A stretch of DNA of 64,000 bases from Lineus longissimus (GCF_910592395.1 NC_088316.1:3224001-3288000); one strand, 5' to 3'; numbered from the stretch's first letter, positions 21,759-44,939 are shown. Translations and numbers: made by a program. The notes: generated from the sequence alone by a model not told the origin.

Positions 21759-22556
21759 TTACCAAATGCTAGTATTATTGACTGCACGGCAGCAGGTGGC
21801 AGCTTGGCCGTTCTGACAGTCATTCGGCCTTGTGACTGGAGCAGGCACTTGCGGCGTCGGGAAGCTTGGAGCAACGGGCGACGCTGGCGGAGACGGGTAC
21901 GAAGGACCATGATTCACTTGCGAGGTGGAGATCAGACAGTGGCAGGCGTAGGTCCACGGAAACGCCTGGACGTAATGCATGTATGGAGAGGGCGACAGGG
22001 TCGGAGATGGTGGTGGCGAGTAGTCGAGCTTCGGTAACAGTTGGGTACTCGACTCCAGGACTTCCAAGGTCGATCGTGGGCAGTACCGCTTGGTATGAGC
22101 GTTATCGCCAGTGGCGCCGCAGATTGGACACGTATACTTTCGCAGGACGGGGCAGCTGATGCGTCCATTTGCGTCACGTAAGGCATGGCTCCGATACACC
22201 GCCTCACTTTCACCATTCTGGCGGCAGAACGGACACAGAATGTCCTTTTTACGGAGTTCAGCTAACTTCAACGCCAAGGCGAAGCTGATCTCAGTCTCGG
22301 TCTCTTCAACCAGATCGCTCGTCTTACCGTTGGTTTCGAAGTCTCGAATTGGCTGCCAATCATCCGTAGTCTCCGTCAAAGTAAGGAGTTTGTTTACCAA
22401 ATCTGGGTCGATATCGGGAGCCGGGGACCGTCTTCCCGAGACTCGGCCTTGGTCAGCTTCTGTATCTTGCAGAAATCCACGCTCCTTTCGCCAAACGGTG
22501 AAGTAGTCGCGACTCAGATCGAAGGGGCTATCACTTCTAGCCATATTGTTGTTCAT
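21759..22556 (-). CDS. nanos: Nanos RNA-binding protein
   Basis: 265 aa. Nanos represses translation with Pumilio and the CCR4-NOT complex and maintains germ or multipotent cells (family knowledge). The diagnostic double zinc finger is complete: C108-x2-C111-x12-H124-x10-C135, then C143-x2-C146-x7-H154-x4-C159. The N-terminal [14 protein letters not shown] resembles the NOT1-interacting motif. The C-terminal third is Pro/Ser-rich. The start at 22556 (MNNN) has an in-frame second Met four codons later. All domains lie in one exon. The predicted stop TAA is part of a good donor (tttg|gtaagt at about 21758-21764), so the mature C-terminus may be spliced to a downstream exon. Confidence 0.93.
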   Translation of the reverse strand: MNNNMARSDSPFDLSRDYFTVWRKERGFLQDTEADQGRVSGRRSPAPDIDPDLVNKLLTLTETTDDWQPIRDFETNGKTSDLVEETETEISFALALKLAELRKKDILCPFCRQNGESEAVYRSHALRDANGRISCPVLRKYTCPICGATGDNAHTKRYCPRSTLEVLESSTQLLPKLDYSPPPSPTLSPSPYMHYVQAFPWTYACHCLISTSQVNHGPSYPSPPASPVAPSFPTPQVPAPVTRPNDCQNGQAATCCRAVNNTSIW

Positions 22557-23959
22557 ATTTTACTTACGTTGGATCTTAGATAGCTATGCTTCAGTCAGTA
22601 GTACTATTTCGGTAATGTGGAAAACCAGGCCTGGACTGAGTTTATAAACCAGCGGTTACGTAAATCAGTTAGGGAATCCTCAGTGGTGACGGGCGCCGGT
22701 ACATGAACCTAAGCAGGCCTCGTGCCTTGGCAGCTGACGCAAGTTGAATGTGGCAGACCCAAAACATTTCCATGAAAAAGGATTTATTCTGTGCCTATTT
22801 CATTAAATACGCACTTGTAAGTACTTTTTCTGAGGTTCAGACGTTATTTTTTATTGTTGGTAAAAAATGTGCTGGACTTAATTTTCCCGCGCATCCGGTT
22901 ATACCTGACGAGCGTGGAAACAAAGCCCAAAGCTCAATTCACACAGTCGCTGGTGGAAGCAAAATGATGTCCCAAAGAAAATGAATCCGCGGAAATAAAC
23001 TAAGAAACTTGCTCTCTCAGCCCTCACGATGAAACTAGTTGCCGCTGGAACCTCCAAGCAGCGATGGTCTGTGCCAGTAACGGCAATGCATATTGATCCA
23101 GATCAACATGGGCTGCGCGGAGATTGTTCCAGTTCAACGGACCTGATGTCACGCGACCTCGCTGGTTAATCCTCGTGGTACTCTAGCATTTGTTGGTAAT
23201 GATCTCGCGTCGTATTTCGAGATATCAAGTGTGAATTTGGAAGCAATCTTGTTTATAAATTGATAAATTTATTATCAAAATCGTATTAAAGCGTATATCT
23301 CGTAAATCGCTTTACTGCCCTTGCTTACTCTTAGAAATAAAGGCTTTTGAGCTTTTGAAATAGACTTTAAAGGTTGTTAGGCCAACACAAATTTGCACTC
23401 AGAATTGTTTTTTCAGCAAAGTAAAAAAAAACCTCATGAGATTCTGTTTTTTGATTTCGCTGAAAAACCTCTGTATATTGTGTTTGCCTGAAAACTTGCA
23501 GAGTCATTTATAAATCCTTGGGTGCTACTGTAAATATTGCGAGTTTTCTTAGATGTTTTTTATACGGAATCATCGATACTACCATAGTAGGCCTTTGTAT
23601 CGTTCATAAATGCACCGATTCAGTTGATATTGACAAGCCTGCTATATGCTGCAAGACAAAGAATACAATGACCAATGGGACTCTTCTTCTGTCTCTGTAT
23701 AGCACTGTACGCTCATACACAGCGATACAGTCCATTATTACAGCACTTGGAATTTACTTTATCGCTGACTGCTACCTGGTTTGATAAATCTCGACGGGCC
23801 GTTTAAACTGCTGGTACTTAAAGCCGTTTCATGAGACAACTCCTTTAATATTTTCGTAGTCGATTCGCTATATTTATAATATACCATTTGCAAGTCAGTT
23901 TAGCATTCTCTCAAGACTCGAAGAGCTCTATAGGTGGAAAGTGAGAGGAAGACATCAAC
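22557..23959. other. Divergent intergenic region between nanos and the repeat gene
   Basis: About 1.4 kb shared between two divergent genes. It has a dispersed repeat copy (23320-23500, related to 21200-21380) with 'aaaaaacct' words. No reliable promoter element or coding sequence was identified. Confidence 0.4.
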
Positions 23960-26900
23960 ATGGCGGACCCTGGGACTGTCGTTTCTATGGTTCTTGGTAA
24001 GTTTGTGTTCCTTCTTTAATACCAACACACCTGTCAACAACAGGCCAAGATAAACAAATTGCTTGATGAGAATAGAGCAGTCTCCCTCGGCGGCCAACAC
24101 TTGGCAGATTATCTCCCGGTACCAAATTACTTTGCAAAGAAAGGTTTGTGGACCAGACACACTGCCATGGAAGTTACCTGAAGGGATGGTATCAATTAAA
24201 ACACTTTAGATAGATGGTAGTCTGTGTCCGCCTTAAGTGAATATTCTAAAGCAGCTCGTCTTCAAAATAACCAAAGGCGAATTCATCTCTTTTTCAGGTT
24301 TTGTGATCAGCCTCGCGGGTATCGTTGAGAAGGTGATACAGGGTGAGGTGGCACAGTCTGCGATGACCACTCAACTGGATATACTTCACATGGACCACGC
24401 TATCATCATGCAGCAGTTGGGCATCATATTCAGAGAGGTAGGCAAACTAATCGAGAGGTTCTCATTTCGATCCGGGAACGAGAACGAGGTGGCGTTTTGA
24501 CGGCGGATACCGCGGTGCCTGTCGTCCAAAATGCTATGAAACTGTCCTTAGGTATGCCTAGCAACGGTAATACAAAACAATCGACTTAACCAGAGAAAAA
24601 AATCTTCTCGTTTCCGTTTTCGTTTTCGGATCAAAATCTGTACCACTCTATCGATTGCCAAAAAGTGCTTTTACGTCAGTGATTACCTTTTGACTAGTAG
24701 CACGACCAACATTTAAACTTTCCAAAATATCATAGTTTTCTGCTGCTACATAATCTCCGCCTCAGTCGTCAGAATAAAGGTACCCATTTAGGTCCATTTG
24801 TACCCATTGTACCCATTTTAGGTCCAATGGAACAGCGTCATCGCCCAGGCTCATGAGCACGTGGAGAGAATCGACTTTCTCTACGACAGATTGTACTCGC
24901 TCGGAATCGATGATGACCCAACTGAACTGGCCAACGCCATTTTGGACCCATTAAACGGTAGGGAAGAACTAGGCTAGACTACCTGTATAAACAAAAACAA
25001 AACAGTGCTGGAGTAGAAAAAGACAGGAACTGCCCAGACATGTCTGAAAAACTGTGACCGGAAACACGATTTCGGCCATGATTACTTACGGTAGCCATGT
25101 TGGATGGGGGCCATCTTGGATTTGGCTATGATGGCATGCATTTTCAATATAGTATTTAGTTTCATTGGACAGGCTGACCCCTTTAACCTGAGTACAAACA
25201 CCAGAATTATTCATCTAGGGTGAAATGATCGTTCGCCATTTGTATATTTTTGTGATGTCGGCCATCTTGGACGCCATCATGAATTTGGCCTCTTCTGTCC
25301 ATGATCTGTCTTCCAAAGTTTTTGTTACTCTCCTAGGGTCCCCAGCTAGAATCAAGGTTCAAAATGAGAGATAAAAGATTCCTGTAGCTCTAGGACTTAT
25401 TGCGTCATCACCCTGTCATTCACATACATGTATCAGAAAGCCCCAAAATGAGAGATGGCGGAGAGCCGCCTGTGTCCCCTATGATTCGAACTCTAGACTT
25501 CTGGCATTGAAGGGGACCCCAAACCATTCTTATACAATCAGAACCAAGTAGCATGTGTTGCAATGTACATGGAGTGTTCTCTCAGGCTTATAATCTGAGT
25601 CTCGATGTCGAACAAATACTAGAAAAACATGCTGAACCAGAAGAATGCATCTTGTTTATTTTAAGGAGTGGAGTTCGGTCTCGAGGTTATTCATGACATC
25701 ATGATGGGCACATCTGTCTTCGGATCGCCACCTCTTATAAAGACTTTTGCTGACAGAATCAAGTAAGTGTTTTACTGACAGTATAAAGTAAGTATTTTGG
25801 CTGATAAGTAAGCATTTTTTACTGACAGAACAAAGTAAGTATTTTTTACTCTATTACTGACACTACTGGATAAAGTAAGTGTTTTTACTGTCAGGCCAAA
25901 GAAAGTGTTTTATCAACAGGATAAAGAAGTGTCATACTGACAGGACTAAGTAAGTATTTTTACTGGCAGAAAGTAACTGTTTTGGCTGACGGGACAAAGC
26001 ACATGTAAGTATTTCGGCTGAAGTATTAGATAAGTAGTTTTGCTATAAAAACTACGTGTATTTTAAAGCAAATATACAAAAATCGCTATATATGGACCTA
26101 ATAGTTATTACCTGTTTCATGAAACATCTCATTGCAACATCCAACAATCAGTCTTGATATACATGTACAAGAGCCTGCCTGCCACTTTTTAAAACGCATG
26201 AAGAACATTTGATATGTTTCAGCTCCAAGTCAGTCAGCCAGTCCCCCAAATGGACGGTGAACCACTACCTGAGCGCTCTGATTGAGCTCCAGGGAAAAGG
26301 CTATCTCCTTGTCGCCAATGCCTACAGCTTGAAGAAGAAGTCGTATCCATTGAGAACCATCATGCACGAGAAACTCACCAAGCAGACGGACCTCAGTATC
26401 TCGTAAGACGACTTATTTCAGAATTCATCCGAGGCGAGCAGCACACACGCACTATCCGTAATCTCTGAATTGAGGAATAACATTGTTTCAAGGTCAACTT
26501 CGGCTCTCATTAAATTTAGTAACTCCATTAGTGGTTAAACCCATTCCATTGATGTATTGATACCGAACTGGAGGCATTGGTTGTCACACCAAACACCGCC
26601 GGCGAGGGTGGAACGAAAATGTAGGCCGAGGTTTGAGGCAAAATGACAGTTCCACCGGAGACAAAAAAGAAGTTTGACCCAAGACAACCAATACCGACAA
26701 CGGGGTATCAATTTATATTCTAAAACACTTCAAACTCAACATCGCAATGTGATTTTTAATGCTTCAATGCTGCCTTACCATGCAGTGCCGTAAAAACAAG
26801 GCACAGCGTGCATTGGCCCAGTGTGCATTATGCGTCCAAAGACTGTACATTGCACAGGGAGATGCAAGGGCATACCTACAGTCTGTGATTATGCATTGTA

Positions 26901-28454
26901 AGCTGTGGTCCATCGAAACCAAGGTGACTTAAAATCTTTGTTTTTTACTTCATATAGTTTCCTGGATAAGCTTGACAACTGGTACATACCAAAGGCGCGC
27001 ACACCAACCTACAACATGTACGAGGGTAACCATGCAGTGGATTTGAAACACGTGAAGGCAAAAGATGGAAATGTCGTAGTGGGTGGGTAATATTGGAACT
27101 ACTAAACAGTATTTCAATCAATTATATTGAAATCTGTCGACAGTTTGTATTGCAGGCATGCGCCACCTATTTACTTTGATGGTACATGTAGTTCCATGAA
27201 AGTGATATGGATCATAATGTCGTAATGAAACCAGAGAAAACGTCATCTTCAGCGGATTTTTGAGGAATGATACGATAACCCATCGTTATTCTTATTTCCA
27301 ATTTATATTTTCACGTGGTGAAACCAGACTCGTTTTCTTATCATATCATGCAATGAGCTTTTCAGGGGTGAGAATGTACAGAAAAGGCGGCAGCACCCCA
27401 CGCCTCTCGATGGAGATAGCAGAAGCGACACCCCAATCACAGAACAGAATAATCGCCCCTGTCTCATGGACGGTAGGTAGCACAGGATTTTGAGATCTTG
27501 AAGGGCTCAGAGGTTGACTCGTTGTGAATGAAAGGGGCAATTTTCTAAAATTGGACAACACCAAAATTCCAGATCATCATGCAATTGACCGTTTTCCAGA
27601 TTCCAGAATTCCATTTGCGATTATACAACGCCAGAGATAACGCCAAATTAAGTTAACGCCAGCATTAGTGACAAAAGTTGGATTTTGAACACGCAGACCC
27701 TGATTTCCAAATACCATCCATTTTTACAGAGAAACAGGGACTGGGGCGGCGTCATCTACGTCGACTACTACCATGCGGTACGCGACTTTAGCTTCATCCA
27801 CCTCCAGGCGACTCACATCCCTGACGGGTGTGCCGTGACCGGCATGGCCTTCCACAAATACAACAACAGACTTGGCATCATGCTGCAATACAGGAAAATT
27901 GATTTCAATACAGGATTGGTAAGTTACGGCCGTGGAACCTCCCTGAGCGAACACCTCTCTGATAAGAACACCCTTTCATTAAGGACTAAAGTCGTATGTA
28001 GCCCGCTCTTTAAAAAACGTGTTCGTTCCTCATGTCACGCATGAAAAGTGAACAGTCACACGTTACATTTGAAAACGTGAACTCAATGTATTCGCGGCCT
28101 TCGTGGTCAATGATCCGGCGTATGTCTAGTACATGTATATCAAAGGCCCGATTACTGTCCTCTTAGAGAGGAAACTTAAAGTATTCATCACCGGTATGTT
28201 AAAATTGAATAAAATGTCAAACATACTCTACAAAACTAAATGATGTATTTCAGATGTCTGGGCCCCGTAAATGGCAGCTTCCCCAGGGCTGGGGGCAAAC
28301 AGAAGGTACTCATTACATTGGCGACCAGCAGTGGACGCCCAACGCAGAAATCGGTGACGTGTTACCCAATCCCAAAGCTTGGGTGACCGGCGCATCACTG
28401 TACAAGAAGACTGATAAGACGATGGCTCTCAAATTAAGGATTCTGTATGAGTAG
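23960..28454 (+). CDS. Unrecognised nine-exon protein: helical N-half and three ~72-residue repeats
   Basis: Exons: 23960-23996, 24298-24437, 24822-24957, 25666-25762, 26223-26402, 26958-27082, 27366-27472, 27730-27918 and 28254-28454. Phases agree throughout and the model is 403 aa. The exon 6 donor was set at 27082 because only that choice keeps the strong frame of exons 7-8. Residues 1-150 look helical, with a hydrophobic start (VVSMVLGFVISLAGIV). The C-terminal half holds three copies of one motif: VVVGVRMYRK (about 236), AVTGMAFHKY (about 309) and WVTGASLYKK (about 380). Each is followed by an alternating hydrophobic strand (RLSMEI, RLGIMLQ, TMALKLRI), and Trp/Gly-rich turns lie between them. 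This suggests a pseudo-threefold beta fold. I do not recognise the family and assign no function; there is no convincing signal peptide. Confidence 0.82.
24781..24828 (+). repeat. Duplicated 3' splice site before exon 3 of the repeat gene
   Basis: The phrase tacccattt(t)aggtccaatg-like occurs twice about 30 bp apart (24781 and 24811). The second is the acceptor used in the model; the first keeps an AG and could act as an alternative acceptor. Confidence 0.6.
25755..26020 (+). repeat. Degenerate tandem array copying the exon 4 5' splice site
   Basis: The exon 4 boundary (gacagaatcaa|gtaagtgtttta) is followed by diverged copies every 20-75 bp. Donor-like aagtaag words recur at about 25786, 25806, 25833, 25873 and 25948, and several are preceded by ctgacag. 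Confidence 0.7.
27990..28085. repeat. Dispersed repeat, inverted partner of 5966-6060
   Basis: Near-identical in reverse orientation to the stretch at 5966-6060. It lies in the last intron of the repeat gene. A degenerate pogo-like terminus (ggaacctccctgagcgaac) precedes it at about 27935. Confidence 0.65.
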
Positions 28455-28580
28455 ATTAGTAGAAAGGGAACATGTTATAACCTGCTGTCCCTTTTTCTGT
28501 CATCATATTAAAAATGGGAAACATTAAAATGCCGTGATTAGCAAAATACAAACGTACATCATTATTAGCCAAAGAGAACG

Positions 28581-31500
28581 TTATTCATCTTTTTGCTTTC
28601 GGTAGGCCTTGTGCCAAATCTCTGCCAAACAGACGGTTGAGTGGAACCGATAGAAGATCACAAGCGGAAGGGTCAATCTCAGGATCATATTCCAACCGAT
28701 GCTCCCGAAGAAATCCTTATGCATACTTTTAGATTCCGCCTTGTCCATTTCAAACGTGACAACAACCCATGTGGCCAGGTTGACAACCAACAGAAAAGTC
28801 ACAAAGAAGCGGCCAGGCTTGTTTCTGACGTCATCATCGGATGCAGCACATTTCCGGAGCCCCGTCATTATGAAAACCGACTGCACGGTCGTCTGCGCGA
28901 AATTCAAAATACCGCACCCCAGGAACAGAATTGCTTCCACGCCGCCATTTTGGCCAATTCCACTCATTGATGAGACTACTATGAACGTATCGTAAGTATA
29001 GACCCCCAGTTGAGCGAGAAGTAAGAGACTGTCGTCGAAACTATCATCATCGAGCGGCACGAAAGAGAGCTTGCGCATGTTAACCATTGCACCAATGGTG
29101 GCGCCGAGACAGACGGTATTCAAGATGGCGTCGGTACTAAAGAAAACTAGTTTCGCTGTGTAACGATTTTCTTCCTCGTAAACGAAGAACATGATGATGC
29201 TGATGACTGTGAGAATCAGCAGCAGGAATCCTAAGAATAGGCCACGATTCGCTTTGTGGCAACCGTCGTCAGTACGCTGTGCCTGGACGAGTAATTTTTC
29301 CTCCTGGTGGAACATCACAACAGGCACCTTCCCGATATCAAGGAACATCTTGTAGGCAACTGCTGCAGCGATGAGGCTGTACTCAATGAGGCAGGGGTAC
29401 AAGTAGGGCGAGACACCTTGTATGATTGTTGTTCGGTGTGCGCACTCGGTGAGAGTTTCATCAGCCTCTGAAATATGATAAGGAAACGTCACAACACTCT
29501 TTTCTGGACCATATCTCAGGCACACCATGCATTGATTAGTCATCACAGAGTTCCGAAATTAGCCCGATTTGGTTCATACTTTATCAACGTCGATCTTTAT
29601 GTGGAGAAAATCTTATCTGACACTGCAAGACGTGCATTGGGTGGTTCTCCATTTAATAAAGACAATGAGACTCTACCGAGAACATATGGATTACTATACA
29701 GAAGGCTCTCACTCTGTACGCGACGTGGGCTGGTCGTGTAAGAGCAGAAGACAAGCTGTGGGGATCGCCGGACGAACTTGCCCACACCGTCGTCCTTGTG
29801 ACTACCACAGAGTTGAGAGCATGATGGCCAACATCGAACGCAGAAGTAAGAAGAAGAATTAGTGTATCATGAAAGTTTAGCCCTTGAGTATCCAGACTGC
29901 ATGGTTACTCTGAGGTAAAAATGTACATGGTGGCATCATGAATATGAACACGATGAAAGAGACGAACAAATATCCGGTAAAACAAGGCTGCAGTGGCAAT
30001 TGCGTCCATGCCAGCATAAACTCAAAATATGCATGAAAGCTCACCATAATAATGTGGCGTGGTTATGTTGCCAAACACGGTCAGCACGCTACCGGTGACC
30101 ACCTCAACCATCACCTCAGAGCTGGTACTTTCCTCTCCATGACCACTCCCGAGGCTGGCCTCTTCACCATGTTCGCCTGCAGCCTCCCGTAGCGCGTGGG
30201 CGGTCTCGGCGGTAGTAGTTGCCAGCCAGACGGCCAGGTTCGTCGCAAGAAGATGCATAAAACAGAATCGGACGACAACCTTGTGCTTGTTGATCACAAC
30301 CTGTAACGTAACATGATGATGCCGGTTTCTTAGTTTTAAAGTGCTTATGTCTCCAACTTACCACAAATCTCTCTAGAAATGTGTAGGATGTTAGTTACGC
30401 CAGGATTTTATAAGGACATCACTTTTGTTGCCATTGTTAAAATTCTGTTGATCACACCTTAAGGGTTCCGATACTTAAAATCAAGACTTCAAGAGTGTCA
30501 AATACTGTAGTATAACGTACAAACAACTTACTCTGTGATATTTGAATATGAAGAATGTTTGGAGAAATATGAATATAGCCTGGGCCACAGCATTGATTGC
30601 GCCGTAGATATGCTTGTGGCAGTCGAAGAAAGAATCCCCATTGAATACGATGGAGATCTCAAAGCCGCTGTAAACCACTCCGACCAGGCCAAATCCTGCA
30701 AGGGGACAAAGATACTGCTAACTTATGGAATCGAAAAAAGGGTGAAATATCTTAGGAAGAAGTGTCTGGGGGGAAAAGGACTCTATTGTGGGAGCGCGCT
30801 GGTAATTTCAGTGGCATCGACGGTCATGATCTTTTATAGAACAGTTGTATCAAGATAATTATTTTGATCACACTTACCGACCGCACCGAGTCTGAGGTAT
30901 AAGTTAAGACCTTCCCCTGTATAAGTGATAGCAGGGAAGTCACCCGGCTCGGGCGCCGATTTCAAATCACGCAATTCCTGCTGCTCCTCGTCTCCGTCCA
31001 CGCAGGACAGGCCGGTCTTCTTCGCCTCGGACCCCCGGGAGTTACACAGCAGCACGAAGAACATGTACAGTAGGATTATGATCGACGTGACATGCATGAT
31101 GCAGTGAAAAATCTGAAATGAGCATCGAAACAACAACGCAATTAGGCCAACAGTTTAGGAAAACTAGGAAAACATGTCCGATAAAAATTACTCCTTCAAG
31201 TCGAAACTACCATTTAAATTGCCTTTCCCACCCTAAAACCTACCGAAACATCAAGGTTTCTAGCATTAGATGACTGACCTTCACCACCAGGAAGCGGAAA
31301 AAGATGCATTAATGCATTTGCGAATTGAGTAAAAAGAGGGGAACATGCAAGGAAAACAATACATGGGAGATGAATGAAGAAAGGGAATCCAGAAAGCGGA
31401 ACTACATGTATATGTTTCGTGCATTGCAAATATGAGTAATAAGAAGAGAACGTGTATGGAAGATAATACATTTGGCAGAAGAATCAAGAATCAAGAAAGC

Positions 31501-33096
31501 GGAGCTGTATGCGTTGTGCATTTGCGAATATGAGTAAAAAGAGGGGGACGTGTATGGAAGATAATACATTTGGCGGATGAATGAACTGGTCAATTTAATC
31601 TTGCTTTTTTTAATTACATTGTATGTCAATTACACGACACCAGTATACGTAATTTATTCCAATACAAGAAGGACTTGCACTTAATTTTAAGCACCATTTT
31701 TTTAAAATCCTTGGCCCAGTTCCTCGAGACGAATTTTGACATAAACACTGGCGTCATTTGAGTTCTATCCTTTAGTGCGCTATCTCCTTCAGTTAAGTTA
31801 TATTAACACAATCGCTGGTGACAAAAGTTGTTTTTAACAGACAGGCCTCGAGCTACGCTAGGGAAGGTGGCGTGGGCAACGCTTTTAGGACAGTAACTAT
31901 ATGTTTGCCATTTACCTCTGTCTGATTATCCTGGGTTCCGCCATTGCCAGTCGAGAGGGCGCCACTGATGGGGAACACTACCCCAAGGACGCTGAAGAAT
32001 ATACAGTAGACAACACAAACTGCTGATATGAGTGACGAGCTGAAATGAAGAGGAAACGCGTATATTTAGTTGTTTGCCGTATTACATTTAATAGGCCAAC
32101 TGCCCGGCGAGTCTGTCTCGCGATTGCCAAAGGTGGCTACACTCATTAATGGATGAAACAGACAACTGATATGAAAATTTCGCACTTTTTTCGCGTCTGG
32201 TAGAACACTTAAACTTATCCCTTTATTCCGAGGCGAAGATCTCACCACGTGAAAAATCCTGTCTCGGCAATTATCCGCATTTAGCCGGCGATATAAAGGT
32301 TTTTGGCCCTGCATTTAAGTCATAAAATTTCATTGCCCAATGACCCATCGTTCAGGTATGGCAATTTGGTGTATAATACACCTCTAAAATGCACTACCCT
32401 ATATGTAAACATGTACAGAAATTCCAGCTTGGAACGAACCATCAGCAAATTGGCGACACCTCTCTCTCTCGTGGTGTTTTCGTTTCCTGTATGCTCCTTT
32501 TGGCATAGGATTGGCTGTCCAAAATGAGCTCACCGCGTTGCAAAGCAGTCGGCCAAACAAACCACACATATTCTGCTTATGTATTGTATTAGGAACCTGC
32601 TGGAAACACGGTTCTATGCTTTTAAAAAACGATTTTTTAACTCCCGACGTCAGAGGTCATTGGAGAGTTTTGACTTTTAGCCTCATCCCCGACCCAAAGG
32701 CTCCCAAGCATTCTCCAAGTTGATTAGATCAGAGCGTCTTTCAAGAATTTATTGATTAGAAAGGTGTTGGGAAATGTTGGGTGCGAACCAAAAAAACAAC
32801 AAAAAAGAGTGATATAATCAGTTACCATCCTCTGATAAAACGTGTATAACTTCTATATGCCTGCCCCTATATCTCATACTTTATCAGTTTACTCACCGTC
32901 GCTTCGCCTTCTCCGTAAGCTTAGATGGCTTGACGAGTTCCATTCTGCGCTGTCCCCTACCGAGTCCCCTTCGAAATGCAGTCCTGGCCGTCACGATTGT
33001 CTCCATCAGTTTGGTGTTTGCGTTTCCGTATGGCGGCGAAGCTGGCGGGCTCTCAACATCTCCGTTGATGGACGCCCCTCCTTGCACGGAAGACAT
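28581..33096 (-). CDS. Otopetrin proton channel
   Basis: Otopetrins are proton-selective channels of the plasma membrane (family knowledge). Exons, 5' to 3': 33096-32897, 32039-31916, 31112-30878, 30695-30532, 30300-30045 and 29467-28581. All six join in phase to a 621-aa protein, close to the usual ~600. Diagnostic parts are VLGVVFPISGAL (first helix), RFCFMHLLATNLAVWL, GVSPYLYPCLIEYSLIAA, and the C-terminal PLVIFYRFHSTVCLAEIW. An acidic loop follows the NLAVWL helix. The start at 33096 gives a short basic cytosolic N-terminus (about 67 residues) before the first helix. The last exon carries about half the protein, including the second otopetrin half. Its start lies 1.25 kb from the divergently transcribed TMEM144 gene. 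Confidence 0.94.
31290..31590. repeat. About three tandem copies of a ~100-bp unit
   Basis: Units carrying tgcatttgcgaata-gagtaa, agaggggaacgtg and gaagataatacatttggc recur at about 31312, 31419 and 31514. They lie in the intron between otopetrin exons 3 and 2. Confidence 0.8.
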
Positions 33097-33265
33097 CTCG
33101 GAGAATATGCCCTTTCTTGCCGAGGGTCTGTAGGGACTATACCACTGCAGGTATTCCCTTTATTCACTTACTACCTCACCCGTAAAGGCCAATGCATGGT
33201 GCCAAGTTTAATAGACCCGGGCCATTTTCTGGATGGATCATTTGTAAGATTATATATACGTCCTT

Positions 33266-33450
33266 AAGGGTTGACCGTTGGTGCCACTGTTTTGGCTCGA
33301 ATTCATGACTTCCTACAGCAATTAGAACTCCTCAAAATAAACTTAAAACCTTGAAGGCTGTTCTTTGGCAAACAAAGAACAGACTCCCACCATCACGTCG
33401 TCCTGGAAGAGTTCTTGATTGCTTTAGGAGTCAAGTTCTTGCCACAATGT
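33266..33450. mobile_element. Palindromic MITE, copy 2 of 3
   Basis: Shares ttaagggttgac, gttttggctcgaatt, agcaattagaact and, inverted, agttcttgccac with the elements at 18.7 kb and 62.1 kb; its centre is shortened. It lies just upstream of the otopetrin start. Confidence 0.7.
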
Positions 33451-34346
33451 AACCTGTTAACCAGCCATGACTTACGATTGACCTTAACATGCGAAGTAAT
33501 GTTAAGTAATGTTAATGCCTTGCATGCTTGGTTGGGATCAGCACTAAAACAGTCACAGTTGAGATTCTATTTTCTAAGGCTTACAATGTCAACAGTTGCC
33601 ATTTGGTCATTATGGTCTTTATGGTCATTATGTATTTGCAAGGACAATCCCTGGGTATGGTTAATCCGATATCCTGCCTGCACAGACCCAAAACTCGCTG
33701 CGTCTTAGAAATTACACAGTGGATTGGTGAAAGAACTTGGATCCCGAGTGACCCTTCAAAGGGTAACGGACGCTGATCAGCTCAGAAACCAATGATCTTG
33801 TGGTCTTTTTCTCGGATAAATAGCAATTTGTAATTCGTATTTTTATTCGTGAGATTTGCGAAAACTCACTATTACCGCCAGTTCGGTATCAATCCCTTAG
33901 GAAGTCACTATGATAGGCCAGTAGGTCATATACGGTGTCATAATTATATCTTTTCATGTAAGCTCAATATCAGATTGTAAGTGACGTACATATCAAAGCA
34001 TGACTCGATGAAGTAACGAAATTGATATTTGAACTATGGCCGGGTGACAATAAGGTTGTTCGTGTGGAATTTTGTGGTAGGGACGATCACAGTACATAGT
34101 ATATCAAAGTGATTTTACTGCAGTATGATTTAAACAGGCACGCTAACAGTAGGACTACCACAAATGCAGTTCCGGGTTCTTTCTTTAGATGGTTGAAAAC
34201 AATTGCCTTCACGATTTTGATGTCTATTATGGTTTTTAAAACTGTAGTACTTCAAAAATTCGACCTCGCTCAACGTGTGGGATATTTCTTTTTCATTCTA
34301 GAACAGAAGTGTTCCAGCCACTAAAAGCAGTTTGGAACAATTCTGA
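33451..34346. other. Divergent region between otopetrin and TMEM144
   Basis: AT-rich, about 0.9 kb, no coding sequence recognised. A ttatggtc microrepeat lies near 33605-33630. Promoters of both flanking genes are expected here, but I cannot point to a specific element. Confidence 0.4.
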
Positions 34347-44318
<9,972 letters not shown>

Positions 44319-44939
44319 TAGACTCCCTCCGAATTATACGTTCACCCTACGAAACTATTTTAATTGAGAGATGTGTTCGTAAGTTGCAAGTTGAGCAACA
44401 TCGAACGTGTATTTTATGGGGTCAGCAATATTTCAACGCAGTGAGTTTTCCTCAGGACATTTAAAAGCAAAAAAATGTGAGATCTAGTGGGACAAAGAAT
44501 AGTACCCGAGGTCACCACCATTCGCTGCAACTTGGCATCGCTATGCAGTGTACTTTGCTGATCTTCAATAAATAACTTCGCCAGTGTAAAAGCCTGGTGG
44601 ATTTAACCAGTAATTGCTGCGTATTTTTATAGCCAGGTCGTTTTATGTACTGCACGAAATTTTTATATGCTGTACCTGTTAGTACAAATAAACATATACA
44701 TTTATACATACGAGTTCGCAACAGTATGCGGTAAGTTTAAAACAAAAAAAGACTTACAATAGTATTGCAGAGTGTTTGATATTATATAAATATTGCACGT
44801 CAACCCATAGAATAGTCAAAATTATTTGTCCGGTAAAAACATTATTTCACGAGGCTGCCTCATACCCGTTTTAATAAGTACGGCGCATTATAATTTAAGT
44901 CGAGGCGGCACCTGGACGGCCAGCCGCCACATAGAATAA

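Noticed and set aside
21645-22506. Plus-strand ORFs of up to 131 aa
   Set aside because: They are antisense shadows of the nanos coding exon; the minus strand has the complete zinc-finger signature.
23518-23784. Hydrophobic plus-strand ORF of 88 aa
   Set aside because: No family motif, no splice partners in phase; probably chance in AT-rich DNA.
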